A stretch of DNA of 64,000 nucleotides, taken from assembly GCA_037903475.1 (NCBI GenBank), contig JBAJFG010000341.1, positions 248,001-312,000 of the forward strand, given 5' to 3'. The stretch's first letter is position 1; each line of letters opens with the position of its first letter. Positions 13,420 through 28,400 of this stretch are shown piece by piece. The position numbers and the translations under genes were made by a program. Origin of the DNA: Ancylostoma caninum. Taxonomy: Eukaryota; Nematoda; Chromadorea; Rhabditida; Ancylostomatidae. Below the pieces are notes generated by a model, which saw nothing but the letters and a program-made list of their open reading frames with translations, did no database searches and was not told the DNA's origin.

Positions 13420-16400
13420 GCACAGACATTCTACTTTATATATACAGATGTATTCACCAGGAATTGCTAGAAATATGTACTGGCGTTTTATGCATGGATG
13501 GTGAATCTCTACAGTAATGCATTCAGGACCTCTGAAACACCCACCGCTCAACTCACGCCTCCAGCCTAATGGCTGGGCCAGTATTTTCATGAGCGCACCG
13601 AATTCGTATTTAAAGAGCTTCAGTGAATGACAGGAAGCAGTCGTGGTAGCTTGGCATTGGCGTCGGGAGACGACCTATCAAAACAATGACGCTTCCGTGA
13701 AAAACAACGCTGACAACTACGGCGATATGCGGAGACTGGATCCTGATTTGTCCAGCACGGCCAAATTTTGTCCCGGCGATTTTTCAGGGTCAAATGTCTG
13801 AGAAAACTGTGTAACTCGAACAGTGCAAATGCCTAACATACACACGTATTGAATCGTTTTTCAATTTGGATTGATTTCAATTGTAGCTAGGGACAATGTC
13901 TGCTCAACCTCCTTTAGTACAATGTATTTCGAAGGCCAAATTTCGTTTTTTATGGATGAACCGGAATTCAGCATCAGTTTCCCCGGAATGCTAATCGGTT
14001 CGCCAGCTTTGAGATAAGCTAAATAGCTTGACTAGGACAAACAAAAAATAAATGGCTCACACTACCATAGCTAGGCGACGCAGAGACTCTTTAAGTAGGG
14101 CACGATGGCTCAACGTGCGTGTGTTCTTATTTCTTTACTTCCTAACCCTGTACTGACGGAGAAGATTCACTGAATGACAGCTTAAAAACTTTTGCAATGA
14201 AAAACTCTTCCATAAATCCTGTAAAAAGTATTATCGAGCCGATGTGACTCATAACATCGCTACCCTCGTGGCAGTGTTTCGCGACGCCTTGGCGTTGGCA
14301 AAGCGTAATCGCGACGAGTTTGTTGACATTTATCTGGAATGTCGAGCGGGAAGCGGACGAGGCGCTCAACAAACAGGAAACACAAATCGAGGTATTTGCA
14401 ACGAATCGCCGTCTCAATAAGCGCAAAAGAACACCGAGCGTCACTCGAGTGCACGCAGTCATCAAGTGGAGCGGCGAACACGCGCGCCGTCGATGTCGGC
14501 GCGAAAATTCACCCCGACCAGGATGGGATGAGCCGCAAGACGTGCTCTCGGGTTAGCGTTTTTCTAGATGGCGGTGCTACAGACTGAGCTGCCTCGCTCA
14601 AAGGAAACATTCTGCCCCCTCTCGCCAAGGGACACATGATGCTCAGTGGAAGTAAGTACGATGTGCCAGCTCGGAAATTTTTCCCGACCTGAGAAGAGGG
14701 ACGTCGCCAGCCAAAAAAAAAGATCAGCAAGTTGATTAGAGCTATTCAAAAAACTGGTCTCAAAATTAGAATGTTGAGAATTAGATTATTGCGCTAATCA
14801 AACAAAAAAAAATGAATGTGAATAGGGCATTAGAAGTGAGCAATTACAGCATTCCTACTTCAAAAAGCGATATTAGAGTTTGGAAGCTTGCCAAAAAGAT
14901 TAGTTTGCCTACCTTTTTCCGTTCCAAGTCCCTGAACCTCTCTTAACCCAATCGTTACGCATGTGGGATTGGCGAAGTTGAAAGATCTACTAAATTGGTA
15001 TCCGGAGTCGTTTATATTCTCGCTGCTTGCAGTGTTGGCGAGTCACTGGTTACCTTCGACCCCAAGTGACCCACTCTCTTCGCATCTCCCTGGTTATTAC
15101 ATTTTATCAAAGTTGTAGTACTCCACATTAGCTTCACCCTTTTTTCGATCTAATCTATGATAAACATGCGTTAAATGTACTATTCTCAGAAGGGAGTGGA
15201 TGCTGCTGTGTGCCAAATTCAGTAACGTTTAAAGATCCCTGTTACAATTCACCTAATTCGATGGGGGTGGGAATGAGCCCCAAGAGAAGAAATTAGGTTT
15301 TAATATCCTCACTAGGACTTTTTTTCAGTTTCACGATAACTGCAGTAGCCGCCGCGTATAAAAACTGCGAACCCGATTGTGCTGGGCCAAATATGTATGG
15401 ACAATATGCGGAGAAGTAACAGGAGCACTCTTATTTCTCACTAGCCGTGAAAGGTTTAGAGACGTTCTCGACCACAAGGTCTGCTTATCACTACGAGAAG
15501 GCATCTGCCTATTCATCTTTTCACTGTTTTAGGGCAGTAGTGACAGAAATAGTGGTCCATGATAAAATACGTACAAATGTCTGGTTTGTAATACGATAAA
15601 AATATCAATGTAGCGTTCCATTCGGAACTTCTAGAAACTTCTCTGAAAGTCGCCTTCTCTAATTACCTTCAAGCACTGCATGATAAGTCTTTCGAAACGT
15701 GAAAGAGAAACCACTATCAGCATCGTTTCGGTGCTACTTCATAGAAAGCAAAAATAATGGCAAAAAATGGGTGAATCTGCATTCTGGATCCATATACATA
15801 CGTCATTAATCTACATTATATGCACCCGATGAAAGCCTATTCGAACGCATGTAAGCATCTTTGAACAATGTTGTAACTTCGACGAGAAAAGTCGAGCAAG
15901 CCCTCCTGATCTCACTGTCTACTAGTGCCAAGTACAACCTTTCGATCATCTTCCAGAGACCACAACTACCCGGCCACGAACGAAATCAAAGCCAGATGTT
16001 GAGCAGCAATCCTAGTAATTTCAAGGGAACGTACCAAAAGTTCACTTGTTTTTGATGCACTCGCACTATCCGTGCAGGAAATTGACAAAATCAGGCCTGA
16101 AAGGAAAAGCTGTAGCACAATCGCTGTTGCTTCTTCTTGCCGTTAGCCATCAGATGATTCCAAGCTGTGTAGAGCGGGAAGACAGCTTGAAGCAGTTGAT
16201 TAGCAACTCCGATGAACTTGTTGACAATTCAAAACAATGAGCAGGAAAGGAGAAAATTAATTTGCTAAAGAAGCTCTCATACACCACGGAAAAGCGCGTT
16301 TCTTTTATCGTTCTTATAATGATGATTAGTCGACTATACTTTCCTATGCTCTATCTATTCCCATCATAATTAGAATTTGCTACGTGTTCATTTTCGAACT

Positions 16401-19400
16401 TTCATGTTTGTTGGAGGTACTGTCTGGAGTGATTTAGTGATTTTCATGTTTTTCGCACAAAGCTCAGCTTCCAGTAGTGACAACGAATGCAGAAGCTACA
16501 AGAAGAGTAGTTTCCGCAGCATTTGCACAATCCATAAAAGTTATGGAGGAGGCTCATTCGTTCCTATGGTGTGTCAATTGCGAGAGGATTGGATGAATGG
16601 AATCTCCCAGTTGTGGAACCAGTTAGATTGAATGTGGGAGCACATTGGATGTAGAAAGACATAGTTGCAGCATCGTCAAAAAAGAACGTGTCCATACGCG
16701 AATATGTGCAAGGGAAGCCGATGCATGGGGAAGGAAACTTCTGGATTGCACCAGTGGCTCTACGTATGGATAAGTATTACCATTTGCCATTAATTTCCAC
16801 TAACTCGAACGTTCTCATCAAAAGCCATTTCACTGAGAACACCACAACTTGTCAATAAAACAACTGGTCGCACAACGACATTTTGCGAGGAATAATTGCA
16901 AAATCGATATCGATGATACCATTCGAAGTGTCTACCGTGATGTTCCTTTCATTTTTGTGGTAAGAGCTCAATTTTGCAGCAAATTCTGTGGAGCAACCCA
17001 AGCCAAGAAACACAGTTCAGAGGTTGCTGACAATGAGTTCAGAAATTCCTCAAGTAATGAAATTTCCTGTGATCAGTCAGGAATCAGTCGGTGAGGGTCA
17101 GGTTCTGGCTGGGCTCAAAGTGGTGTGCGATCGAAACTATTTCAATGAATTCTCCTTCCTGAACGTTCGTTCGCTCGCTCGAGACATGCGCTGCAGGGAG
17201 ACTTACTGGAGGAATTTAGAAGGGACGTCCACGAGCTGTTTCAAAGTCGTATCAATTTGGATGCATGTGAACGGAAGATGTTGGTCGGCACCATTGGTCA
17301 CATTTAGCTTTGCTCCAAAAATAGAACAGCTGTGTCATCGGAATTTTAGGCCCCTTACATACGCGTGTGGATTTTTCTACATATGTTTTTGTGATTTCTC
17401 AGAGGTGATGATAAGAAGAGAGTCATGGAGAATACGAACGATCTCATTCTCCCCAGGTTTTTATGCTTGCGCAGCCCTCAGGCTCAACCAGTATCTTTGA
17501 AAAACTGGATTCTAATGAATCTTCTTCATGCCTTCTTTCTGAAATTCTTTGAAAAATAAGATATAGAGAGATATATGTGGAGAGATAAACAAAACTTCGA
17601 CATAATTGAAATAACAAGGAAAACAAATAAATAGTGACAATAGGTTGGAAGTGATTCATTACAAGAGGCTTTGCTATACATTATGGTCCTGATCCGATAG
17701 AATAAAAGTCGATCGTTCATGAAAACTTCTTCTGCCACATGAGGAAACCTATTTTCTTCCTAACGTTTCGACCTAACCGCCTCGTGAGAGGCCGCCAGTT
17801 CCACCTTTTTGAAGGCGTTTCCTCACTGCTAGATTGCTATACCGGAATAGTTAATTCATTTGTTCCTTGTTCTAATAATTTGGAATCGAAAACTTTATGG
17901 TTCTATGATTCCAAAAAAAAACTTGGATGCAAAAAAATTATGAGGTTCTGTGAAACCTGAGAATTCGAATGCTCTGAAATTCTATGGGCTATGCAAATTT
18001 GCAAATTCGAATATCTGAATGTTAGGTGGTTCCCTGGTCCGCAAGAAATCCAGAAACCGAAAGTTTGGAGGGCTCGGATTACTCGAAATTTTGAATATTT
18101 GAAATTCGGGAAATACCTTCGAACATCAGTTATTATAGTACTATACATAGTGTGCATGTACGTAAATGTATGCACGTTTGATATCGTCCAATGATATTAT
18201 CCAATTTTTTCCAGAAAATGCTATAGCAGCTATTTTAGACCTAACGCTGCAGCAACTTCACAGCACGCACTTAAAACCTCATCAAAAATAAATTACATCG
18301 AATTGCGGAGCAAAGAGAGCTCGGTCCACAAAAACATTTCTGAATGCCTTTTGCAAAGGGTTCCATCAGAGTAATCATTTGAAGAGCTCGCATTTCCAAA
18401 AACTTCATAAATAATATCAGCAAGAATGGCAGAATCGCCTATTGCATTTATTCCAGAAAAGCACTTTTCAAAAGCCGTGTGAGCTCACCTATCTCCGCCT
18501 GCGGAGCAACGCAGCAGCACAGGCTCTGCACGAATCTGCCCCATCGCGGTTTTTGTCGAGCTGGTCGCTTCTCGCCTGAAAATCCACGGGAATTAAATGA
18601 AGTAGAATTCAATTAACTCGGCTTCCTCTTGCTCTCCACCCGGCCTGACGCTCATTCCTGACAACCACTCTCTCTCTCTCTCATCTAGGAATAATGGACA
18701 GCTCATCTGAAGCTTCTCTGCTCTTCGTTCGTGACAGCAAAAGTATTTTCGGGAAGAGGAGGGGTACGGTATAGTGGCACTAAATAGGAGGAAACTCTAC
18801 TGAGGTGAGATAGGAGTGAGAGAGATGTCTCGACAAGAACCTCTTCCACTGAAAATACCTAGTGAAGTGGTCTAATTTAAAAAGAAAATGCGCCACTCGT
18901 CGAGTTCGCTCTTGGAAGAAGCAGATTGGAAGAAGTTTGGGCGAAGGTGAAGGGTAATCTTATACGCATGTAGTCTCTTTGTTTTGGAGAAAAAATGCCC
19001 CGAAGCTAAGTGCGAATCCACAGGGGCTCCGTTTGGAAACGCAAAAAATAAAGAAAACCAAGGTGTACTTGAGATAGCAGAAAGACAGGAAAAATCCATG
19101 AGACTAAAAACTAACTGGTAAGATAAATACAGCGGCAGCACCTACCTGAGGTTGAAACAACTGATGGGTAATTGTTTGCTGGAGTACTTCTCAGTTCCCT
19201 AAGAGGATCTGTCTGAACGGACCAAATGAGCGGCTCAGGTCGTTTGGTCCCAACGATTATCTCGGTGCGCTGATTCAGGGTGCCGTTTGCGACGCCGGGA
19301 GAGAGCCGATTCTCATCCTGCGCCTTCTGAATGGGCGTCGTCGGCAAGTTGTGGTAGATCGGAAGTGAGGGCGATATCGCCGGCGCCCGCGGTTTGATCT

Positions 19401-22400
19401 GTGCCGGCTGGGGTGGAATTGACAGCGGAAACGGTGACGGTCGCTGCGGACGCGGCTTCTGTTGCGCGTAGATACTGTCCATACCGTAATAGGGATTCGC
19501 AGACGGATTCCAGTAGTAGGTCACGCCCTGCTGATCCTTGGCTTTCTGCCAATAGTCGAGGCTGTTCTTCGGTCCCAACGGACTGCGGAACGGTGCGGTT
19601 GAGTTCTGCTTCATGCCGTTCATGGGGAAGCGTCGACGTCCATCCATAGAATCAGCAAAAGTCATCAACTACAGTAAGTGGAGGTAGATCAATTAGGAGA
19701 CAACAGATCGCAAGAGCGTGACCTCCGTCGTCGCGCCGCAATCCGGGCGCCGCTCCGGAAGTGAACTGGCTGTGCAAACAGATCAACCGGTAGTCGTCGA
19801 GACGAGCGAGGCGGCGTGAGTGTGGCGCGAGCAGCACGGCGATGGCAGCAGCGATACAGTGGCCTCGTAGATCGATAGCAGTCGATTATCGATCCACCAG
19901 CATGCCAGAGCAGCGGAAGACACGCGGCGGGAAGGCGGTTTTCTGGAACGTGGTGGATCGAGCGATGGTTGATAACAACAAACGTGCAGATCGAGCGGCG
20001 CGACGGACACAAAACAGAGCCAGCTGACGAGCCGCGAGGGCATGACTCAACAGGAGGCTCGGCGAGTCCGCGCCGAAAACAGCTGGCGGCGCGGACCTGC
20101 CGACTCCCAAAACACGCACACATGAGTTATGACCCGTTTTGGGCATGCATATTGATGTGATCATTGGAAGAGTCATGCAGGATTTAGCGAATTAATGAAA
20201 AGAGGATAAACTGTTCGGAATATGACTTTACGACAGGATACCAAGAATTGGGGTAGTCTTCCACCTCCTACCCACTTCGAAATTTCTTTCAGTGCCCTCT
20301 CCCAGCGCCAAATTCGAACTCGCAAGGCGCAGACTGCAAGTGCAGCCAAATCAGCAGCATCCCAAACACTTTTCCCGCCTGTGCACTGAGTTCACAGCCG
20401 TTGAGCGGTCAATTCATTTACGGACGTCATGTCTGGTGACTAGTGCATAGTGTAGACTACAAAATCACAGCATGGTGACCATTCACATTCAAATGAGTGG
20501 CTGCTGTTGTGCACAGCAACAGGAAGTGCCTACTTGACAAATCGCACGAAAAGAAGTGAATTCTCACAGACGAAAAGTGCTCGTAGTAGCTTCTGAATTT
20601 CAAATAGTGGCTAAAAATAGGCCCGAGACAACGATGTCAAAAGAGAAGGACTGAAGCGGAAAGAACATTCCCATCAAGTGATGGAGAATGTCAAAGAATG
20701 GGCAGTCTCTGAATCTCGTTAGAGGAAAAACTAAAAATGTTTCGCTAGAACAGGTAGGAATCATAACGAGTACATGAAAATAATGAGATGAAACAATCAA
20801 ATGACGAATCTTTAAGGTTATAAATGGAACACAAGTGGTTATTCAAGAATAAATGCGCAACCCAATAGACATAGGAGACCAAACCTAAGTGGAGTCGGAA
20901 ATGCCACTGAGTACTCGCACAGTGAAGTTTCGAAATTCATTTCATTTCAATAAAAATTCAAGTAGGTTTTTTTTGAAAAAAAAAATCAGTAAAACGAAGT
21001 AAAGCATTGCAGTTGGAACGGGACTGAGCTCTCCGATAGGTCATCTCATCTGACTGACCAATCACACAGCTCAGCTGGGTACGGTCCACATCCGTGGAAC
21101 TAAATCTTACTACGACTTCCGAGTTCATAGCTCAAAATAGACTTCACTGAAAGGCGAATTATTTATTCCGAACGACAAATCCCTTCGCGAATGCCATGGT
21201 CGACACTAAAACGAACTAGTGGATAACACTGAAGCCGTTGGAAAACAATTATTCTAGAATACTCTCCACATATAAAGAGGTGGGAGAATAGTGGAATTCT
21301 CGTGGATGACAAGTCGGGAGGGCAGCACCTGTTGACGGATGGCTGGCTGATTGCGAGAATTCTCTGCCGAGAGAAGTATGAGCGCCTGAGAAACTAGCGT
21401 CACCTCTAAGCTGTAGCGTCAACAAGTCATGCGAAGTGGAGTGTATGTGCGTGGAGACTTACGAACCCAGTACCAAACCCGATTGACATAGTATTGGATT
21501 CCGCTGACGTTTTTTTTTCAGTAGGATCGGGTAAAAATGAAAAACATCAATGAGAGCTGGGTAGAGAAATACGTAAGGGATCGAAGAAGACAACGTGAGT
21601 CGATCCAACATACATGAAAAAAGCGCTGCTTAGCCAATAAATTGTGCGAGAGCTCTGATGAGAATGCGAAAAAGTTCCTATGAAAGCTATGTGAAGAAGC
21701 AGCAGCAGACATCGTTGCAGAATCGTGTCACAGGTTCCCCCGTTCACCTCCACTGATGAGAAGGTTGAAAAATCAAAGTACGTGAGAAAATGCCAGAAAA
21801 CCTTCGAAAAAAATCGGTCAGACCATCCATTTCTACAGATGGGGTGCTACCCCCCCCCCCCAAAAAAAAATAAGGAGCATATGATCAAGAGTAGCAGTAA
21901 CGCCTGAGCACAATCTTGGAAACTAACAAGCGCATTTTCCAACAAAAGTCCCAGACATTTTATACATTTTCCTCATAGTGCGCAAACCCTAAAATTTAGA
22001 ATTGCAGGGTGCTCTTTGATCCTTGAAGGGCTAAGTCTGTTTAGCTAGGCACTTCGAAGGAATTCCAGTGAGAATTTCGCAGCTAATCGTGACGCAGCAG
22101 AAGTGTACTGTCTTCGATATTATACATGGCCTATTGACGTCACATGCGAAGTCTGTGCTACAGCTTCTGCGACGGAACCATTATCATGCACTTTGAAGTC
22201 AGCTCTTTCTTTCTAGAACACTCATATCTTGAAGCACATTCCGTGTTCTCTGGTCATCAAAATCGTCCTGGATATTATTACTGTGATTATATTGAAGTTT
22301 TGTTACGTGCCGCAAAGGTTGTTATAAGGGCACGGTTAATTTCTGGCCTGATATTTCAACTTAACGTCGTCTTCAGATGCTTTTAAGTGGTATCCGCATA

Positions 22401-25400
22401 AATGGACATCCTCCAAGTAAAAGGCGGCCAGCTAGTTAACCCCGTTTAGAAAACATAGGAAAGAAGGTCGCGGTGGTAGTGATTTCGAAATCAGCTGCAA
22501 TATTTTGGCGCTTGACATTGAAATTTCGGCTAGAAAAGCGCTCGAAGCGTTGCGGATTCTGGCACATACTCCAGGGTGGAACAGTAGGAATGAACAGGTG
22601 TCTATGACTAGTGATCCCACGCCATTCTTATCACTACGTGAGCTCTGTGATTGCTAAGGTACTATCCCACGCCTTATATTACCAAGGGCGCAGCATACAG
22701 TACTCATTCGCCAACCAGTGATGATCAGTTCCTGTTGCATTGGCATTTGCTGCGCTTGAGCGGTGAAACACGTGATGAGTTTGTCGTTGACTGGATACTT
22801 AATGTTGTCTGGTGTGGATGAGTTGAATCAACAGGTGTGACGAGGATAAGGTGGAGCAGAGCATGGGTTGTTGGAGCTGAACCACTTCCAGACCTCTGAA
22901 GACGACGTTAAGTCGAAATGTGAGACCAGAAATGGACTGTGTCCAAGCTGTGCAGCACCCAAGAAAACTTCAATATAACCAGTTCTATGTATTGGTGCGT
23001 AAAATCCTTATCAACACAGAGCACAATTCCTCCCAGGAAACCAACATCAGCTTCGACACTAGTGCGGAGCACATAGATGAAATTTCGAAAGGCCAATGTA
23101 CGTGTATAATACTAGCACCACTGAGAATCCAAGAAAGAAGGAGACACAAGGAAACAAGCTATAGTTATTTGATGTATAATAGTACACTCGTTACCGGATG
23201 ATGGTCCAGATGGCATCATTCGGCCACAAAAGCTCACTTGCTTCATGCAAACGGGAGTCGCTAGGGTCAGAAGGGACCAGCGAAGTTTAGATGTTGCAGA
23301 AGTTAATTCAAAGTTACAGAGTTTTTTTTTTGAAGATTTTTTGGAGAAGATGGGTGCCTATACGGTGCCTTCTATATTGCTTCACCATCTCTGCAAAATA
23401 ACCCAGTCAACAGAATCTTCGAGAAGGACTACGAATTTCTTTACAATTCATGCATACCGATGAAGAACTTTCCCATGAATTGGAATCCATCGAGAGCACT
23501 CCAGAAAACTATCATACTACAGTTGTTGCCAGCATACGTACAATAGACAATTTATCCAACACCATTGCAGCCTCTTGTTATTTTTCAAAAGAAATTTCTC
23601 GACACAGAAGTGTATGTAGGCACGGTAACAGAAGACAAACGGCAATCCGTCTCTTTGCGAAACGACACTGTCATTAAGTTACAGAACAACCTAGACGATT
23701 TCTGTGCATGTACTTTCCCAGGGTAGTACTTCAGCACTCCGTTCTCGAACAGACTAGACGATAATAAGGAAATATTCTCGGAAAAATGCGGAGAAGTGGT
23801 TAGAAAAATCAGAGATGAACATAGATTAGGTACACTACATTACCTATCGCAATTGAGTATGAGTAATTTTGATGAGTCCATAGATGTCTTCATAACAACC
23901 ATGATCTTTATATATGATATAAAAAAAGGTTTGTCAAGAAGACCAGAGTGAGTTTGACATAATGAATATTAGCTGCGAGAACCCGTATCCCTGGGAAACG
24001 TGAACGAGAATGTTCCGTTCAAAGAATTCCAGTGATGGGTCCGAACGGCGTTGTGCGAGTCCGCCTCCCGTCATGAACCACGATTTAATTAGGACTTAGC
24101 TGGAAGCGCTAAAAATAGCTCCATAAGTAATTGCGAGCGACTACGAACAGATTACCGTCAGCCAAAAATAGATCCACCAAGGATCAGCCAAGGGATTTTT
24201 GAAAATACCAATCCTGAGTTACGTATATCTCTGCACAGCAATCAGCTCTAGCTAAGCAGGAAATCTCAGTAGTCTCGTAGTGGCCGTAGGCCACACGCGA
24301 ACGATAATCAGGGACTGGAACAACATCACGAAGATAATGTTGTTCGAGGATCACAACTGCCGACAGCTGAAGACGTGACGAAGATGGTTAGGAAATCACT
24401 AGAAGACGGGATGCATAGCAAATGAGCACAACTTGCGCAATCCCAACCAAACAAGGAAGTGCCTTTACTTCTCAGAGTTTCAAGGGAAGACAAGGCGAAT
24501 TGTTGATGAAGGAACGCTGGAATTTCCAGAGATGTGAGCCTGACATGAGCGGAGCAAAATAGCCAAAACGTCAAGCGATTTGCGAATGAATGATGCGTAA
24601 TTCTGATTATCTCGCGCGTGTTCGCACAGATCCTTTCCTGAAAGCGTGTGGGAGTGCCACGAGGCAATTTTCAAGGAAGGTTCGAGAGTCACGTCGTCAT
24701 CACAAGCATCTGACGACATTCCTAACAACTAATCCACCGACTTCGCTTCCATTTCACATAGAAGAGCATTGCCCTCCGCTCATGGATCACGACGCGCGTT
24801 TGCTCATGGCTGGGACATTAGGGAATCCAAAAATGTTCAAGTTTTTCTATCTGTTTTTTTTTGCTTTAGCTTTGCCGCCATCACCTGGCAACCTCCGATC
24901 CAGAGGAGTTGCTCAACACATCTTGGCCAAAAATAAGGTGTTCCTATGGAAAAAGAAATCATTTATTCATTTATTCGCTTATTTTTTATTTATTTATTTA
25001 TGAGGAGAGCACGTGACAAGGCTGTTTCTTGCTTCAGTATCGATTCTGAAATTGTTATACCAAAAAAAAAATCAGTGACGCTGATCAAAGTGGTGTACGC
25101 GAATCCTTACAAAATTAGTGAAAACTCCGTCTTCAGGGCTTTTTTGTGGAGAATACAAGACGCTCGTCGAGACATCTGCCACAAGAAAGTGTCAGGTGCC
25201 AATTGTGGTAGATGTCTCAATCGGCACTCCGATTTAGCTACAAAAGAGAAACCCGCTTTTGGAACTTTAGCATGGAATCATGAATACCGTTGTGAGTCTC
25301 CTGAGAATCCTTTTGGTTCAAAAAATTTTGAAATCGATTTTGAGGTCCAGTAGTGCTTAGCGTCCTGTAGCTCAAAAACAATTATACAGGGAAGCGAGTA

Positions 25401-28400
25401 TTTCTGGCCGGTGTTAAAAGATGGCGTCAAAGTCAAGATTAACTACCGAACTTTGAGGGCCAAAAATTGAGAAAATATTCAAATGTTAGAGAACTGAAAA
25501 TGTTCAAAATTTTGCAGACCCAGCCCCTCAACTGTAATCATACATCACTGGTGACATAGTCAGAAACAGCACATCCCCCGCAAGCCGGTGGTATCCAGCA
25601 GCGAAGGAACTTTTGGTTCACCCTAACTGATGGGCAGATCTCCCTGATGGAGCCTGACAGCAGGATGAAGGAGAAAACAACTGTGAAAAAAGGCCGTTTA
25701 AAAAATAGAAGCGGCAGCGGATGCTTCTTTGATGTAGCTATCTTTCCTACGATTTTGTGTAATACACGGAGCAACTCAAGCGAACCGACCCATCAGCTGT
25801 CAGGTGCTCAACGAAATCTCAGGAAAAACTGATGGGTTGGGAAGCGGTCGTGAAAAGTGGAAATACTCTGTTCACTGGAAGAAAATCGCCCTGCTCACTA
25901 TACATAGTAGAAATGTAGCACGCATATAATGTGCAAGCTATGCATGTGAGTACAGACAAATCAAGAAATGCACTCCAGAAGGTCATCCAGTCACTCATGT
26001 GGAGAAGAACAAGTGCGTGTGCACCCTGGCTCGGCTTTCTCTAGGGCTTCGTCCCACGCATCGAAGCGAACACCCTTGAGCAACCCCAGTTATCGCATTT
26101 GCAGTTGGCCACAACAACCACACTCTCTCAAAGAGGTGGAAAAATTGGCGATCACAGAACATGCCGACTTCCGCTGGTCGGTCTTGAAGACCAGTGATCA
26201 ATCATGGGATCTTGTGGATCATGGATGTACGACAGCGGCAGGAGAGGAATCCGAAAAAGAATGACGTCAAGGAACGGCGCGGTGTATTCCAGCGAGAAGC
26301 GGCGGCGCCGTCATTTGTTTTCTCGTTTCACATCCGGAAAACAAACCATGCATATTAGATTCGGACTGTCAATAGCCCACAGAGGAAGCGATAAAACAGA
26401 GGATGTACATGCAAAAATTACTTTTACCAATATTGGAAAGCAAATGAAGCGAAAAATGCATAGAATAATTCCGTTCAATAACTTCGTCAAGAAATTTCGG
26501 CTTTCTCTATCTCTTTCTCCCCCTCGCCTCCCTAAAATGCCCGCTGAAAATGCAGGAACGAATCGCTTACGCCTGAGCACTGGATGGGATGGGGGTAGGC
26601 TGGTTAGTCGGTGGGTATATCGCAAAATTCACACTCACTTATCATAATACCACTATTCTTGTGGCTATACGATAGGATTGATGTAAGAAAGAAGGAGAAA
26701 GTGCCAAATTTTGGATTGTCAATGTCTATGAAATTCGTAACGACGTTCATAACCGGTGTTCACCTAACATATGATTTTGGCCTGCAAAGTTTCAGAAGAT
26801 TTTATGAGATATCCCTTCAACCTCAAACCCACCGCAACCGTATACATAGAATTAGGTTAGCTGGATTATGGTATTAAATGAGTAACATTTTTGACGTCAT
26901 CAGATCAAATCCCTTTCTAGTCAAAATTTACGCGAAAAATGTCGAGGTTTTCAGGATAACGGTAGAGCTATACACCAAATAGTGTGTTTAAGTGGGTAAG
27001 TAGTAAGTATTTTTGCTTTTTGTTCATATCCTCCAACTTTAAAATTCTTTCTAGAGGGACAATCAGATGTACCCGAGGATGAAAAATAAAGACAGGACCA
27101 ATCAAGACCTGAAAATTTGGTGGCGGTGACACCATCAACTTCGACACCCTTTCAAGAAGATTCTAACTCTCCCATTATCACCTTCTGCGCTAACTACGAC
27201 CTAAAAATCAAGGATAAGGCCGCTATAACAGGAAGAGAGCAGAAGCTTCCATGAAAGGACGAGGCGGATCCATGTCGCCGAAAATAGCACTGCCGAGCTG
27301 TCACATGCCAACGTCAATTCCAGTGCCACATCCGGACATCGTCTAGGAACATGCAGAAATATGAAATGAGAACTGAAATGCGCAGCAAGCGAAAAAGAGG
27401 CCTTGCCCTTTTCTGAGCATTCGTTCCGAACCACACTGGTCATCCATGAAAACGCCGATAGAGAAGAAAAAACCAAAAGCCAGGAGAATGGTGTTCGGAG
27501 GAGAAAGTGCAGCGGTGAAGTCGGAGCAAGACATTACAACACAAAGTACTATTGTAGTGTATACACAGGCGCAGCAATGCTGACGTTCGGATCCGCTGAA
27601 GAACGTGCCCGGCAGGAGCTCAGCCCGGGATGAATGACGAGCGAGTGGAGGTTATCCGACGCTCGCTGACGCCTCTAGTGTACACTAGGTTTTTTTAGCT
27701 GGTCGATAGACTCGTTGCGTCATTGAGAACTCTTTGCAAGCTGCTTACTCGAGTGCTTTTAGCTTGGCGGCACAGGGTTCTCGGGAAGCACTCCACTGGC
27801 GGGAACCATGGGAGGTTCTGACCTAGCTGCGCTTCTAGAGTTGACGACTTCTCCAGGCAAAATGGGGATAATTCGTCCGAGCGACTCGCCTCAAAGATAA
27901 GGGGTGACAAGGAATTGAGACAATAGCAAGACGTGTCACATTTTGCTGGAAAAAACTCGTTCTTTATGGATGAGATTGAGGATGTGGAAGGAACGGTCGC
28001 CAGAAATTCGTCAGAAGGTTCAGGATTACAATAGCGAGGCACTTAGAAACATGTCGCTACGTCATGAAGATGTAGGGCAGGATTGATGGAGGAAATGAAT
28101 GGAGAAACTATGATACTTCTTTCGAAAAATAGTACAGTAATGAGAAAACGTTTAAGGATGATGACCGTTATGTCTTATCACAACTTCACATCTGAATTCT
28201 TCCTGGACAAAACAATACAACCAGACAATAGAATTCGGAAAGGGTAGAAGACGACATCCTCGCAACTTAATAAGACGAATATAGACGTTGTTTGCTTGCT
28301 GGTATTGTTATCGTTGTATATGTACAATGCTTACGATGGAGTGGTTGGATCACGGTGAAATCATCAGTGGGCAAAAATGAGTGAATTCTTCTCGATGGGA

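Larger units (their letters stand above)
12233..13444. mobile_element. 1.2-kb composite non-autonomous DNA element with imperfect terminal inverted repeats
   Basis: The left edge TATATATTATACTAGA (12233-12248) is mirrored at the right edge by TCTACTTTATATATA (13430-13444). In between, in order: a small hairpin ACCC...GCTTCGC...GGGT (12255-12272), a 26-base direct duplication (12319-12370), a long inverted repeat, a 117-bp satellite, and a CATA/CA microsatellite. No transposase is encoded. The layout (terminal repeats enclosing internal satellite and microsatellite) is like non-autonomous elements that carry tandem arrays. The exact superfamily is not recognised. Confidence 0.55.
11056..18488 (-). 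other. large intron of scpl-1 with composite repeat element
   Basis: A 7.4-kb intron. Main contents are the 12233-13444 composite element, a GC-rich island at about 14250-14650, and a 170-codon plus-strand open frame at 16988-17500 without recognised homology. A short stretch near 17960-18120 repeats GAATATTTGAA/TTCGAATAT-like words. No additional exon is supported. Confidence 0.6.

Noticed and set aside
21463..21505. Minus-strand exon-like stretch reading [12 protein letters not shown] before GTAAGT
   Set aside because: The acceptor is preceded by a purine run instead of pyrimidines, and no neighbouring exon fits.
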